From JAFGVL01 sp963662245 (GTDB lineage: Bacteria > Bacteroidota > Bacteroidia > Bacteroidales > Paludibacteraceae): a stretch of DNA of 64,000 nt. A program made the translations under genes and the position numbers. Shown piece after piece: positions 36,547-44,510 of the stretch. The notes beneath the pieces were generated by a model. The model saw only the letters and a program-made list of their open reading frames with translations. It was not told the DNA's origin and made no database searches. Where the stretch lies: positions 297,452-361,451 of the forward strand of contig CAXXVQ010000001.1 in assembly GCA_963662245.2 (NCBI GenBank), written 5' to 3'. The stretch's first letter is position 1; each line of letters starts with the position of its first letter.

Positions 36547-37467
36547 ATGAAGACAGTAAGTTCACCACTACAAGGGAAACGCATTTTAATAACCTCAGGA
36601 GATCTTTTTTTGACAAAACTTCTAACTAGAAAGTTACAAAATGAACAAGCTGAAGTCTATAATATAGACTTATTTCTTCCTAGTGAGGATGATCAAACCT
36701 TAATTTTAGTTGACAAAAAAACACTTCAGGCTAAGGTTAAGGAAATTAAACCGGAAATAATATTCCATATCACGGATTTTCATGTATCTGAGGTTTCTTA
36801 TGGAACTCACGACAGTTTAATGCGCTTTAATTACCACAGCACAATTAATCTGTTAAGTGCTCTTGAGAAAACAAATTACAAAAACCTGATCTATCTAAGT
36901 TCTAGCGAAGTATACGGAAATAATAAAGCTCCATACTCAGAAGACATGTTGCCTAATCCGGTTTCATCATATGGATTAAGCAAGTTTTATGCAGAAGAAG
37001 CTATAATAAGCTTTTCTGAAACTCATAAAAAGAAATACACTATTATGCGTGGATTTGATATTATTGGGACTCAAAAACCTCAAAATCATTTCATATCGCT
37101 TATGCTCCAAGCATTAGAAAAAGGAAAAAATTTCCCTATGACTAAAGGAGAACAAAAAAGAGACTTTATTGCTATTGATGATGTAATAAACGCCTTATTC
37201 CTTGCTTCATTAAACAAAAAAGCGCAAAATGAGATTTTCAACATATGTAGTGGTAAAAGCATTAACTTAAAGACCCTTGTAGAAGAATGTAAAGCACTAT
37301 TAGTAAGTAGCAGCTACATTGATTTTGGAGCTCTACCATACAAAGATAATGAAATCCAGGACATGACAGGGAATAGCATTAAAATTAAAAGTTTACTTAA
37401 CTTCACTACCACACATAGCATCTTAGAAAAGATGGTTATTAGGAAAGAACATTATACAGCTTGTTAG
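36547..37467 (+). CDS. NAD-dependent epimerase/dehydratase family protein (extended SDR)
   Basis: A 306-residue protein resembling nucleotide-sugar epimerases and dehydratases. The catalytic Ser/Tyr-x-x-x-Lys are present as LSSSEVYGN and SSYGLSKFYAEE, and the C-terminal half has QKRDFIAIDDVINALFLA and FNICSGKSINLKTLVEE. Unusually the N-terminal dinucleotide loop, normally TGGAGFIG, reads ITSGDLFLTK and has lost most glycines, so cofactor binding may differ. No other sugar genes adjoin; an IS3 element follows at once. The substrate is unknown. Confidence 0.82.
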   Translation: MKTVSSPLQGKRILITSGDLFLTKLLTRKLQNEQAEVYNIDLFLPSEDDQTLILVDKKTLQAKVKEIKPEIIFHITDFHVSEVSYGTHDSLMRFNYHSTINLLSALEKTNYKNLIYLSSSEVYGNNKAPYSEDMLPNPVSSYGLSKFYAEEAIISFSETHKKKYTIMRGFDIIGTQKPQNHFISLMLQALEKGKNFPMTKGEQKRDFIAIDDVINALFLASLNKKAQNEIFNICSGKSINLKTLVEECKALLVSSSYIDFGALPYKDNEIQDMTGNSIKIKSLLNFTTTHSILEKMVIRKEHYTAC

Positions 37468-37549
37468 CTAGAAAAATCAACTACCAATCAATAATATAGA
37501 GTGTAATCTCTTGTGTCGTCCTAAAATAGGTTGACAGTTTTTAATAAAA

Positions 37550-38395
37550 TTAATTAAGACCAGAGAAGCTTTCTTCTCTGGTTTTTTTATGCACAAAATC
37601 AGGAGTCTTCATCCCTAGAGATAAATGAGGTCTTTTAGAGTTATAAGTTGCTATTGACTCTTTTACTAGCTCATTAAGTTCATTAAAGCTATTACAATTA
37701 TACAATAAAAATTCTTGTTTTAATATTCCATTAACTCTTTCTGCTAAAGCATTTTGATAACAGTCATATCCATCTGTCATTGAAGGAAGCATATTTGCTT
37801 TAGCTAAAGTTTCTTGATATAGACTGGAACAGTATTGTAATCCTCTGTCAGAATGATGTATAGTCACTTTATTTGTTTGCTTGTTTCTAATAGCCATTTT
37901 TAAAGCCTTAACCACATTTTCAGTATTCATATTATTACTTAGCTGATAACCCATTATTTTTCTGCTGTATGCATCTGTAACTAAGGATAAATAATGAGTT
38001 CCTTGTCTTGAGTTTAGGTATGTTATGTCGCTTACAAAAACTTCTTCTGCTTCTTTAACTTGTTTGTTTGTGTACAAGTTAGGATGTTTTCTTAACCAAT
38101 GTTTTGAGTGAGTTGTCTTTGTATAATTTTTCTTTGGTTTTACCAGTAGGTGCTCTCTTCTTAAGAAGTTAAACAGAGCATCTCTACCAATTTTGATTCC
38201 TTGCTTCTTGAGGTCAGCTTCTAGCAGGCTGTAGAGTTTTCGAGTGCCTATTCTTGGCATCTGCATTCGTGTAGTCTCAACTAACTGCTTTACTTTTTGC
38301 AACTGTTGCTCCCGTAGAACTATTCTAGCATTTGATTGATATAATGCTTGTCTACTTATCCCAAACAATCTACAAGATTTTGAAAGGCTTATTCC
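37550..38395 (-). CDS. IS3 transposase OrfB (DDE integrase core)
   Basis: The frame is open from the orfA overlap and encodes about 281 residues after a -1 shift. It reads GISLSKSCRLFGISRQALYQ at the junction, the usual start of IS3 OrfB. The DDE triad is in VSDITY, HHSDRGLQY and NALAERVNGILKQE, followed by YNSKRPHLSLG. A stand-alone start would need the TTG at 38368, which would cut the helix before LFGISRQ. The protein excises and inserts the element. It looks intact. Confidence 0.92.
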   Translation of the reverse strand, partial: GISLSKSCRLFGISRQALYQSNARIVLREQQLQKVKQLVETTRMQMPRIGTRKLYSLLEADLKKQGIKIGRDALFNFLRREHLLVKPKKNYTKTTHSKHWLRKHPNLYTNKQVKEAEEVFVSDITYLNSRQGTHYLSLVTDAYSRKIMGYQLSNNMNTENVVKALKMAIRNKQTNKVTIHHSDRGLQYCSSLYQETLAKANMLPSMTDGYDCYQNALAERVNGILKQEFLLYNCNSFNELNELVKESIATYNSKRPHLSLGMKTPDFVHKKTREESFSGLN

Positions 38396-38787
38396 TTTTT
38401 CTTGTCGGAGCGTTGTGACTGTTGGGATGAGAACTTTTTTCTGATTCCGGTTCCATAGCGTTCATCTGCTATATCAATCATCGTATCTAGAAACAGGGTT
38501 TTAAGTTTCTCTTCCTCTAACTCTTTTTCTAATCGTTTAATCTTTTGAGCTGGGGTTTCTTTTCTTTTAGCAGTAGGCATAAATCTTTCATTGGGTTTTG
38601 ACCAGTCTAAAGTACCATGTTTTCTTAACCAAACCAAAACTGTACTTCTGCCTTGTATCCCATAAGTGGATTGCGCTTGTTTATAAGTCATCTCGCCTTT
38701 TTCTATGCGAGAAACTAGATCTAATTTAAAGCCTAATGTGTAATCCTTTTGACTGCGTTTCTTTCTTTGTTTACTTAAGTCTTCCAT
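38389..38787 (-). CDS. IS3 transposase OrfA (helix-turn-helix)
   Basis: A 132-residue protein from ATG 38787 (MEDLSKQRKKRSQKDY); a TTG seven codons upstream is ignored. It contains the helix-turn-helix FKLDLVSRIEKGEMTYKQAQ ... STVLVWLRKHG and a leucine-zipper-like coiled coil (QKIKRLEKELEEEKLKTLFL). It binds the IS ends and, when fused to OrfB by frameshifting, makes the active transposase. Confidence 0.9.
   Translation of the reverse strand: MEDLSKQRKKRSQKDYTLGFKLDLVSRIEKGEMTYKQAQSTYGIQGRSTVLVWLRKHGTLDWSKPNERFMPTAKRKETPAQKIKRLEKELEEEKLKTLFLDTMIDIADERYGTGIRKKFSSQQSQRSDKKKE
38395..38401 (-). promoter_or_regulatory. Probable -1 frameshift site of the IS3 element
   Basis: On the minus strand G-AAA-AAG lies in the orfA frame three codons before its stop. 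Slipping back one base on AAA AAG enters the OrfB frame at GGA. It is a weaker variant of the A-AAA-AAG site known in this family. Confidence 0.5.
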
Positions 38788-38834
38788 AATAAGTCTAATT
38801 ATTGTCAACTTATTTTAGGACGGGACATCTATAT

Positions 38835-38870
38835 AAAAAAGGCCGATGATTATTTTCATCGGCCTTTTTT
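38835..38870. terminator. Bidirectional-looking intrinsic terminator
   Basis: A 15-bp perfect stem (AAAAAAGGCCGATGA / TCATCGGCCTTTTTT) with a 6-nt loop lies 2 bp beyond the stop of the minus-strand GNAT gene. The T-run on that strand completes it. Confidence 0.88.
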
Positions 38871-38871
38871 A

Positions 38872-40002
38872 TCAGTTATAAAATCGTCTATTAAAGGACG
38901 ATAAATCTAAGTCCTTTGATAAACTCTGAAGCATTTCTCGTGAGATAGCCATTATATCAAGAATCAAAAAACCGTCTAACGAATTATTAAAATTAGGGTC
39001 AACATTGAAACAAGCAATCTTTGCTCCTTGTTGAATATATTTTTTCACCAATACAGGAATACGCCTTTTCTCATTTTTCAATATAAATGCATCTAGTTCT
39101 TGTAAATCCTTGATGTCTTTTAAAATAGATTGTATCTCCTCCTTTGAGTACTGTCCTTTAAAAGAATTTGTAGAACGAATATATTGAGAGTAAGTAAAAT
39201 GATTGTGTTGACGCTTAATCAACTCTACCATTAACTGTTGTGCTAGCGGCGAAAAATCATTACTAATACTTACCGGCCCAATTAAATATCGGTATTCCGG
39301 TTTTGATAGCAAGAAGGCAATTATACCTTTCCAAAGTATGAATAGTGAAAGAGGCTTGCGTTGATATGCGTCAACAATAAATGACCTACCCATCTCCATA
39401 GAGCGCTCAAGTAAAGAATCAACATTAGGATTCATATCAAATAATGTCTGAGTATAAAAACCTTTTCTACCAAAATCAGACATAATCTCTTTTCCTAACC
39501 CAATTCGGTATCCACCAACAAGCTTCTTTTTGGCATTATCCCATATAAACAGTTGATGATAGTAATTATCGTATTTATCTGTGTCAATTTTATTATTTGT
39601 CCCTTCTCCCACTTGACGAAAAGTAAGTTCTCGCAACCGACCAATCTCATGCATAATGTTAGGAATCAAATATCCAGGCACACAGTATACAGAAAACTCA
39701 TTTTGATTAAATAAAACATAGTCTTCGCTAATAGCCTTCAATTCCATTTCGATGAGAATTTGAGGCTTTCGTAAAGCGATTGGCTGTACCGGAAATGCCT
39801 CTGGCTTTAAGAAGTAGTTGATATGCTCAGAGTAAGACTTTAGATTTAGGCTTTGCTCTTTCCAAAATGCTTCCATCTTTTGTTTTTGCTCAGCTTTACT
39901 CATCGACTTTTTCCATTTTTGGTAACGCTCATTCTCTTTTATTGATTGAATCGCCAGGTTTTTCATCCACTTTTCACGCACATCTCGAATTGCTGTTGTC
40001 AT
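38872..40002 (-). CDS. GNAT-fold N-acyltransferase (OlsB/GlsB-like)
   Basis: A 376-residue cytoplasmic protein. The core (residues about 95-260) has the pattern of the hemolysin/OlsB acyltransferases: GRLRELTFRQVGEG, HQLFIWDNAKKKLVGGYRIG, EMGRSFIVDAYQRKP and YLIGPVSISNDFSP. In Bacteroides the related GlsB N-acylates glycine on the way to acyl-glycine lipids, and OlsB does the same for ornithine (established, from memory). Which amino acid is used here is unknown. The O-acyltransferase partner GlsA or OlsA is not adjacent. An N-terminal Lys/Glu-rich extension of about 60 residues is unusual. Confidence 0.8.
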   Translation of the reverse strand: MTTAIRDVREKWMKNLAIQSIKENERYQKWKKSMSKAEQKQKMEAFWKEQSLNLKSYSEHINYFLKPEAFPVQPIALRKPQILIEMELKAISEDYVLFNQNEFSVYCVPGYLIPNIMHEIGRLRELTFRQVGEGTNNKIDTDKYDNYYHQLFIWDNAKKKLVGGYRIGLGKEIMSDFGRKGFYTQTLFDMNPNVDSLLERSMEMGRSFIVDAYQRKPLSLFILWKGIIAFLLSKPEYRYLIGPVSISNDFSPLAQQLMVELIKRQHNHFTYSQYIRSTNSFKGQYSKEEIQSILKDIKDLQELDAFILKNEKRRIPVLVKKYIQQGAKIACFNVDPNFNNSLDGFLILDIMAISREMLQSLSKDLDLSSFNRRFYN

Positions 40003-40102
40003 AAGTTCTTATTTTTTATGCAAATGAAAGAAAAACACATTTCAAAATAATTGAGCAAAAGTGACAAATCTGTAACTAAAATCAAATATCTAAAACACAG
40101 AA

Positions 40103-40123
40103 GGTTTCACAAAATGTAAAACC
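40103..40123 (-). terminator. Weak terminator candidate after the kdu operon
   Basis: Minus-strand GGTTTTACA / TGTGAAACC can form a 9-bp stem with one G-U pair and a 3-nt loop, followed by a mixed T-rich tail rather than a clean T-run. Confidence 0.35.
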
Positions 40124-40150
40124 CTCTATATATTTTTTAATCCCAAACAA

Positions 40151-41272
40151 TCACTTCACTTTCAATACCAAAGGACTCTTAATCTTTTTTGCCTGACTTG
40201 CCATATAAGCAAACCAGTCTTCATCTTTCTCAAAGCCCCATTTGCTCCAACCTGCACCAAAGAAATATGTAAATTTCGCTTGAGGATTATATTCCGTTAC
40301 AGCAAGTAAAGATTTATCAATTATAGGAGTAGCCGTAATATCTGAATACATAATTACACCGACATAACTTCGTCCCGAAGGTACACCGGCATCAGATACT
40401 GCATTTTCAGCATATGCAATATAACCGGCTTTAGCATCAGCCAAATAGTTATCTATTGAATCATGTAGATAAATTCCCGCAGCAATAGGCATAATAGAAT
40501 CAACTTCGTAACTCACCTCAGCTTTATTTAACTGACAACCGGCATCTATCGTTACCGTTAGCGTTTGTTTGATTAATTTTCCGGCAATCTTAAGAGTATC
40601 GTAAGTCAATTCAAATACAGTACGAAGTGGCCCATTTTCTAGAATCTTATATGAATTATAATGATTACCAATCCAAAGAGTAGAATCAACATAAGGTGCA
40701 ATACCTCCTGCGCCCAAAGTGTGACCTACTTTATAACAATCAAGACCTTGTCCATTATCCACATGATAATGAATACCTTTTTCCAAATCGTCTTTATAGA
40801 ATTTATTTACTACCAATTCATCCGTGCGCTTCAACCATACATCCACACCATTACTCGGGTTTTCAGGTGCCAAAGCTGGGCCGTACATACGAAAAGCAAT
40901 GCGATCGCTTTCCCATGCAAAATCATCTTTACGCTCTGGCACTTGTCGACCATAAGTTTTGGGAGCCACTGAATCTGGTTCGCCAATCATTACACGATAT
41001 ACTGCCGAATCATTTGCCAACACATTTGCTTGAAAAATCACCGTTTCACCATCTGATAGCAATTGATAAGGAACTTTATCATGATTTGCATCTAGAATGA
41101 TAATTTGATCACTATCGTTCATTCCTAATTCGCTTCTTACCTTGCAAAGGCAAAACGACACCATTTCATTACTGCGGTCAACATCTAAACAATTGACCAC
41201 AGTTATTTCGGTTGATTTGCTGCATGAAAGCAAAAACAAAGAAGCTAGAAATCCAAAAATTATTTTTTTCAT
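40151..41272 (-). CDS. DUF4861 lipoprotein of the uronate operon
   Basis: A 373-residue lipoprotein (lipobox LLSC after a short signal). It matches DUF4861, seen in Bacteroidota loci for pectin and other uronate polysaccharides: RKDDFAWESDRIAFRMYGPAL, GVDVWLKR, GLDCYKVGHTLGAGGIAPY and FTYFFGAGWSKWGF. The precise activity is not established to my knowledge; a carbohydrate-active role is inferred from the neighbours. It lies 75 bp after kduD, third gene of the kduI-kduD unit. Confidence 0.85.
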   Translation of the reverse strand: MKKIIFGFLASLFLLSCSKSTEITVVNCLDVDRSNEMVSFCLCKVRSELGMNDSDQIIILDANHDKVPYQLLSDGETVIFQANVLANDSAVYRVMIGEPDSVAPKTYGRQVPERKDDFAWESDRIAFRMYGPALAPENPSNGVDVWLKRTDELVVNKFYKDDLEKGIHYHVDNGQGLDCYKVGHTLGAGGIAPYVDSTLWIGNHYNSYKILENGPLRTVFELTYDTLKIAGKLIKQTLTVTIDAGCQLNKAEVSYEVDSIMPIAAGIYLHDSIDNYLADAKAGYIAYAENAVSDAGVPSGRSYVGVIMYSDITATPIIDKSLLAVTEYNPQAKFTYFFGAGWSKWGFEKDEDWFAYMASQAKKIKSPLVLKVK

Positions 41273-41347
41273 ATTTATTAAATTAATCGCCTATAAACAA
41301 AGAGAGACGCAACATACATCGCGTCTCCCAATATAATTTCAATATGA

Positions 41348-42130
41348 TTATTTTGGTAATTTACCTAAGTAAGCTAGAATACCTCCATCCACATAAAGGA
41401 TTTGTCCGTTAACAAAGTTTGAAGACTCAGATGCTAAGAACACTGTTGGTCCTTGTAAATCTTCAGGAACTCCCCAACGAGCAGCGGGAGTACGACCTTT
41501 TATAAATTGGTCAAATGGGTGACCTGGTTCGCGTAATGGAGCAGTTTGTGGTGTAGCAATATAACCAGGACCGATACCGTTTACCTGAATATTATGCTCA
41601 GCCCACTCACAAGCTAAGTTTTTAGTCAACATTTTCAAACCACCTTTTGCTGCTGCATAAGCAGTAACAGTTTCACGACCAAGTTCTGACATTAATGAAC
41701 ATACATTAATGATTTTACCACCTCCTTTTTTAATCATACCCGGAGCCACAGCTTTAGCCATGATAAATGCACCAATAAGGTCAATATCAATCACTTCTTT
41801 AAAGTCAGCCAAAGTCATTTCTGTTGCAGGGATACGCTTGATAATACCAGCATTGTTAACAAGGATATCAATTGTTCCCAAATCTTTTTCAATTTGAGGA
41901 ATAAACTCATTTACTTGGTCTTCTTTTGTAATGTCAAACACATAACCTTTTGCTTCAAATCCTTCTGCCTTATATTCAGCTTCTGCTTCAGCAATAAGCT
42001 CAGCACGACGACCATTGAATGCGATTTTTGCTCCGGCCATTGCCAAAGCTTTTGCCATTGCCATACCAATACCGTAAGAACCTCCGGTAACTAAAGCAAC
42101 TTTTCCTTCTAATGAAAATCTATCTAACAT
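41348..42130 (-). CDS. kduD: 2-dehydro-3-deoxy-D-gluconate 5-dehydrogenase KduD
   Basis: A 260-residue classical short-chain dehydrogenase. The cofactor motif is TGGSYGIG near residue 15, NNAG near 92, and the catalytic Ser-Tyr-Lys are in NVCSLMSELG and AYAAAKGG. It reduces 5-keto-4-deoxy-type uronates to 2-keto-3-deoxygluconate. The family also contains gluconate 5-dehydrogenases, but the adjoining kduI decides the call. It follows kduI by 84 bp containing imperfect AATTTCAAATTCCAGATT-type inverted repeats. Confidence 0.92.
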   Translation of the reverse strand: MLDRFSLEGKVALVTGGSYGIGMAMAKALAMAGAKIAFNGRRAELIAEAEAEYKAEGFEAKGYVFDITKEDQVNEFIPQIEKDLGTIDILVNNAGIIKRIPATEMTLADFKEVIDIDLIGAFIMAKAVAPGMIKKGGGKIINVCSLMSELGRETVTAYAAAKGGLKMLTKNLACEWAEHNIQVNGIGPGYIATPQTAPLREPGHPFDQFIKGRTPAARWGVPEDLQGPTVFLASESSNFVNGQILYVDGGILAYLGKLPK

Positions 42131-42214
42131 CTTTTTAAAATTTCAAGTTTAAAATTTCAAATTCCAGATTTCTAATCAACAATTTGAAACCTGGAATCTG
42201 AAATGTGGAATATT

Positions 42215-43060
42215 TTATTTTAAGTCTGTAATTGGGAAGAAGTCTTGATCACCATAATCTAAGTTTTCACCACCCATACCCCAAATAAAAGTATAGTTGC
42301 TAGTACCTGCTGCTGAATGAATTGACCATTCTGGAGATAATACTGCATCATCATTATGCATAAAGATGTGACGAGTTTCTTGTGGTTCACCCATAAAGTG
42401 AGAAACTGTTTGTCCTTCCGGTACTTCAAAATAGAAGTAAGCTTCCATACGACGAGAGTGAATGTGTGCCGGCATTGTATTCCAAACGCTTCCTGGTTTT
42501 AACTCTGTCATACCCATTTGAATTTGACAAGTTTTCAAGTTATCATTCACAATCATTTTATTGATATCACGATGGTTAGATGTTTCTAACGAACCTAATG
42601 TCATACAAACAGCATCTGCTTTCGTGATTTTCTTATTTGGATAAGAAGTATGAGCTGTTAATGAGTTGAAGTAAAATTTAGCTGGTTTGCTGCCGTCTTT
42701 ACTTGCAAAAACAACATCACGGTCACCAGAACCAATATATAAGGCATCTTTGTATCCAAGAATAAATTCTTCTCCGTCTACAGTTACAACACCTTCTCCT
42801 GCTCCAACATTAAAAATACCTAATTCACGACGAGTTGTAAAAAATGGTGCTTTTAACGGATCAATAGCCTCTAGCTTTAAGCTTTCTTTTACAGGCATTG
42901 CACCACCTACAATCATACGATCATACATTGAATATGTCATATTTACTTCGTCAGCAACAAAAAGATTTTTAATAAGAAAATCTTTTCTAATACGAGCTGT
43001 ATCGTAACTTTTTGCATCTTCAGGGTGCGCAGCATAGCGCAATTCATAGTTAGTTTTCAT
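42215..43060 (-). CDS. kduI: 5-dehydro-4-deoxy-D-glucuronate isomerase KduI
   Basis: A 281-residue cupin-fold zinc isomerase that converts 5-keto-4-deoxyuronate, released from unsaturated pectin oligomers, into 2,5-diketo-3-deoxygluconate. The zinc site residues are in PAHIHSRRMEAYFYFEV (two His and Glu) and WSIHSAAG (His). Length is that of the family. It is the first gene of a probable three-gene operon and fits the secreted pectinesterase encoded at 7.7-10.2 kb. Confidence 0.96.
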   Translation of the reverse strand: MKTNYELRYAAHPEDAKSYDTARIRKDFLIKNLFVADEVNMTYSMYDRMIVGGAMPVKESLKLEAIDPLKAPFFTTRRELGIFNVGAGEGVVTVDGEEFILGYKDALYIGSGDRDVVFASKDGSKPAKFYFNSLTAHTSYPNKKITKADAVCMTLGSLETSNHRDINKMIVNDNLKTCQIQMGMTELKPGSVWNTMPAHIHSRRMEAYFYFEVPEGQTVSHFMGEPQETRHIFMHNDDAVLSPEWSIHSAAGTSNYTFIWGMGGENLDYGDQDFFPITDLK

Positions 43061-43137
43061 GATTCTTCAATTATTATTGATTATTAAAAATTTCAAATTA
43101 CTGCTTAAACATCAAAAACCGTTTTTAGCAAGGCTAG

Positions 43138-43145
43138 CAAAGATA
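43138..43145 (-). promoter_or_regulatory. -7 box upstream of kduI
   Basis: Minus-strand TATCTTTG matches TAnnTTTG, 77 bp upstream of the kduI ATG. No -33 box at the right spacing. Confidence 0.5.
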
Positions 43146-43227
43146 AAAAAAATTATTGTTTATTTCTTTAAGATTCCACCACATAATTATGAACATTAGT
43201 TCAAAACTAACGATTCATTTTTTTTGA

Positions 43228-43235
43228 TAAATTTG
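43228..43235 (+). promoter_or_regulatory. -7 box of pepT
   Basis: TAAATTTG is an exact TAnnTTTG match 25 bp before ATG 43261. Confidence 0.55.
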
Positions 43236-43260
43236 TACATTATTTTTTATCTGAATAACT

Positions 43261-44481
43261 ATGAATATTGTTGATCGGTTCTTCAAATATTTGGCTTTTG
43301 AAACCACCTCTAATCCAGAAACAAAAACAACTCCAAGCACAAATGGACAACGCATATTTGCAGAGGAACTCATAAAAGAACTAAAAGCGATTGGGCTAAA
43401 AGATGTTACTGTTGATGAAAATGCCTACATAATGGCAACCTTGCCTGCAAACACAGAAAAAGACATACCCGTTATTGGATTTATTTCACACATGGATACC
43501 AGTCCGGATATGACTGCAAAAAACACAAAACCTAGAATTGTGTCAAACTATAATGGAAAAGATATTATTCTGAACTCTGAAAAAAACATCATCCTTTCCC
43601 CTACCAATTTTCCTGAAATAAAAAATTACATCGGACAAGATATTATCGTTACCGATGGAAACACTTTGTTGGGTGCCGATGATAAAGCCGGCGTTACAGA
43701 GATTGTGACTGCAATGGAATTTCTAATAAATCACCCGGAAATTAAACACGGAAAAATTCGTATAGGTTTTACTCCAGATGAAGAAATTGGTGAAGGCGCT
43801 CACCATTTTAATGTGGAGAAATTTGGAGCTGATTTTGCTTACACCATAGATGGTGGACAAATAGGCGAACTTGAATATGAGAACTTTAATGCCGCCAGAG
43901 CTGTTATAAGCTTTAAAGGAAGAAATGTACATCCCGGTTATGCAAAAGGTAAGATGATTAACTCACAGCAAATGGCTATGGAGTTTCTAAGTAATATGCC
44001 GGCAAATGAAGTTCCAGAGCAAACAAGCGGTTACGAAGGTTTTTTCCACCTTACCGGAATTGATGGATCTGTGGAGGAAACCAAACTTAGCTTTATTATC
44101 CGTGACCATGACCGTAAGAAATTTAAACAACGCAAAGCATTTATGCAACAATTAGCTGAAAAATCAGCTGAGAAATATGGAAAAAGCAACATCATCTGCG
44201 AAATAAAAGATCAATATTACAACATGCGTGAAAAGGTTGAGCCTGTAATGCATATTGTTGATTTAGCCGAAAAAGCGATGAAAGAAGTTGGCGTTACTCC
44301 TATCATTAAACCGATTAGAGGAGGAACAGATGGCTCTCAACTTTCATACAAAGGATTACCTTGTCCAAACATATTTGCAGGAGGACATAACTTCCACGGA
44401 AGATATGAGTATGTACCTGTACAATCTATGGAAAAAGCCGTTGATGTTATTGTGAAAATTGCGGAACTAGCTGCTAAATAA
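43261..44481 (+). CDS. pepT: Peptidase T (tripeptide aminopeptidase)
   Basis: A 406-residue M20-family zinc aminopeptidase that removes the N-terminal residue of tripeptides in the cytoplasm. Metal ligands are visible in SHMDTSPD, LLGADDKAG, PDEEIGEGAHHF, TIDGG and the final GGHNFHGRYEYV. Length matches the family. It is followed 29 bp later by an acyl-CoA synthetase gene in the same direction. Confidence 0.96.
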   Translation: MNIVDRFFKYLAFETTSNPETKTTPSTNGQRIFAEELIKELKAIGLKDVTVDENAYIMATLPANTEKDIPVIGFISHMDTSPDMTAKNTKPRIVSNYNGKDIILNSEKNIILSPTNFPEIKNYIGQDIIVTDGNTLLGADDKAGVTEIVTAMEFLINHPEIKHGKIRIGFTPDEEIGEGAHHFNVEKFGADFAYTIDGGQIGELEYENFNAARAVISFKGRNVHPGYAKGKMINSQQMAMEFLSNMPANEVPEQTSGYEGFFHLTGIDGSVEETKLSFIIRDHDRKKFKQRKAFMQQLAEKSAEKYGKSNIICEIKDQYYNMREKVEPVMHIVDLAEKAMKEVGVTPIIKPIRGGTDGSQLSYKGLPCPNIFAGGHNFHGRYEYVPVQSMEKAVDVIVKIAELAAK

Positions 44482-44510
44482 AACTACCAACCAATCTAGA
44501 TTACAATACT

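Larger units (their letters stand above)
37517..38822 (-). mobile_element. IS3-family insertion sequence, about 1.3 kb
   Basis: Terminal inverted repeats CGTCCTAAAATAGGTTGACA (37517-37536) and its reverse complement at 38803-38822 match at 19 of 20 positions. The element contains overlapping orfA and orfB. No unambiguous target duplication is visible: the left flank reads CTTGTGT and the right flank GGACATC. It is inserted between the SDR gene and the terminator of the GNAT gene and breaks no recognisable gene. Confidence 0.9.

Noticed and set aside
37510..38830. Target-site duplication of the IS3 element
   Set aside because: Flanks CTTGTGT and GGACATC share no direct repeat of 3-4 bp, so none is claimed.
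42131..42214. AATTTCAAATTCCAGATT-type inverted repeats between kduI and kduD
   Set aside because: Imperfect and low-complexity; could be a weak hairpin but no function can be supported.
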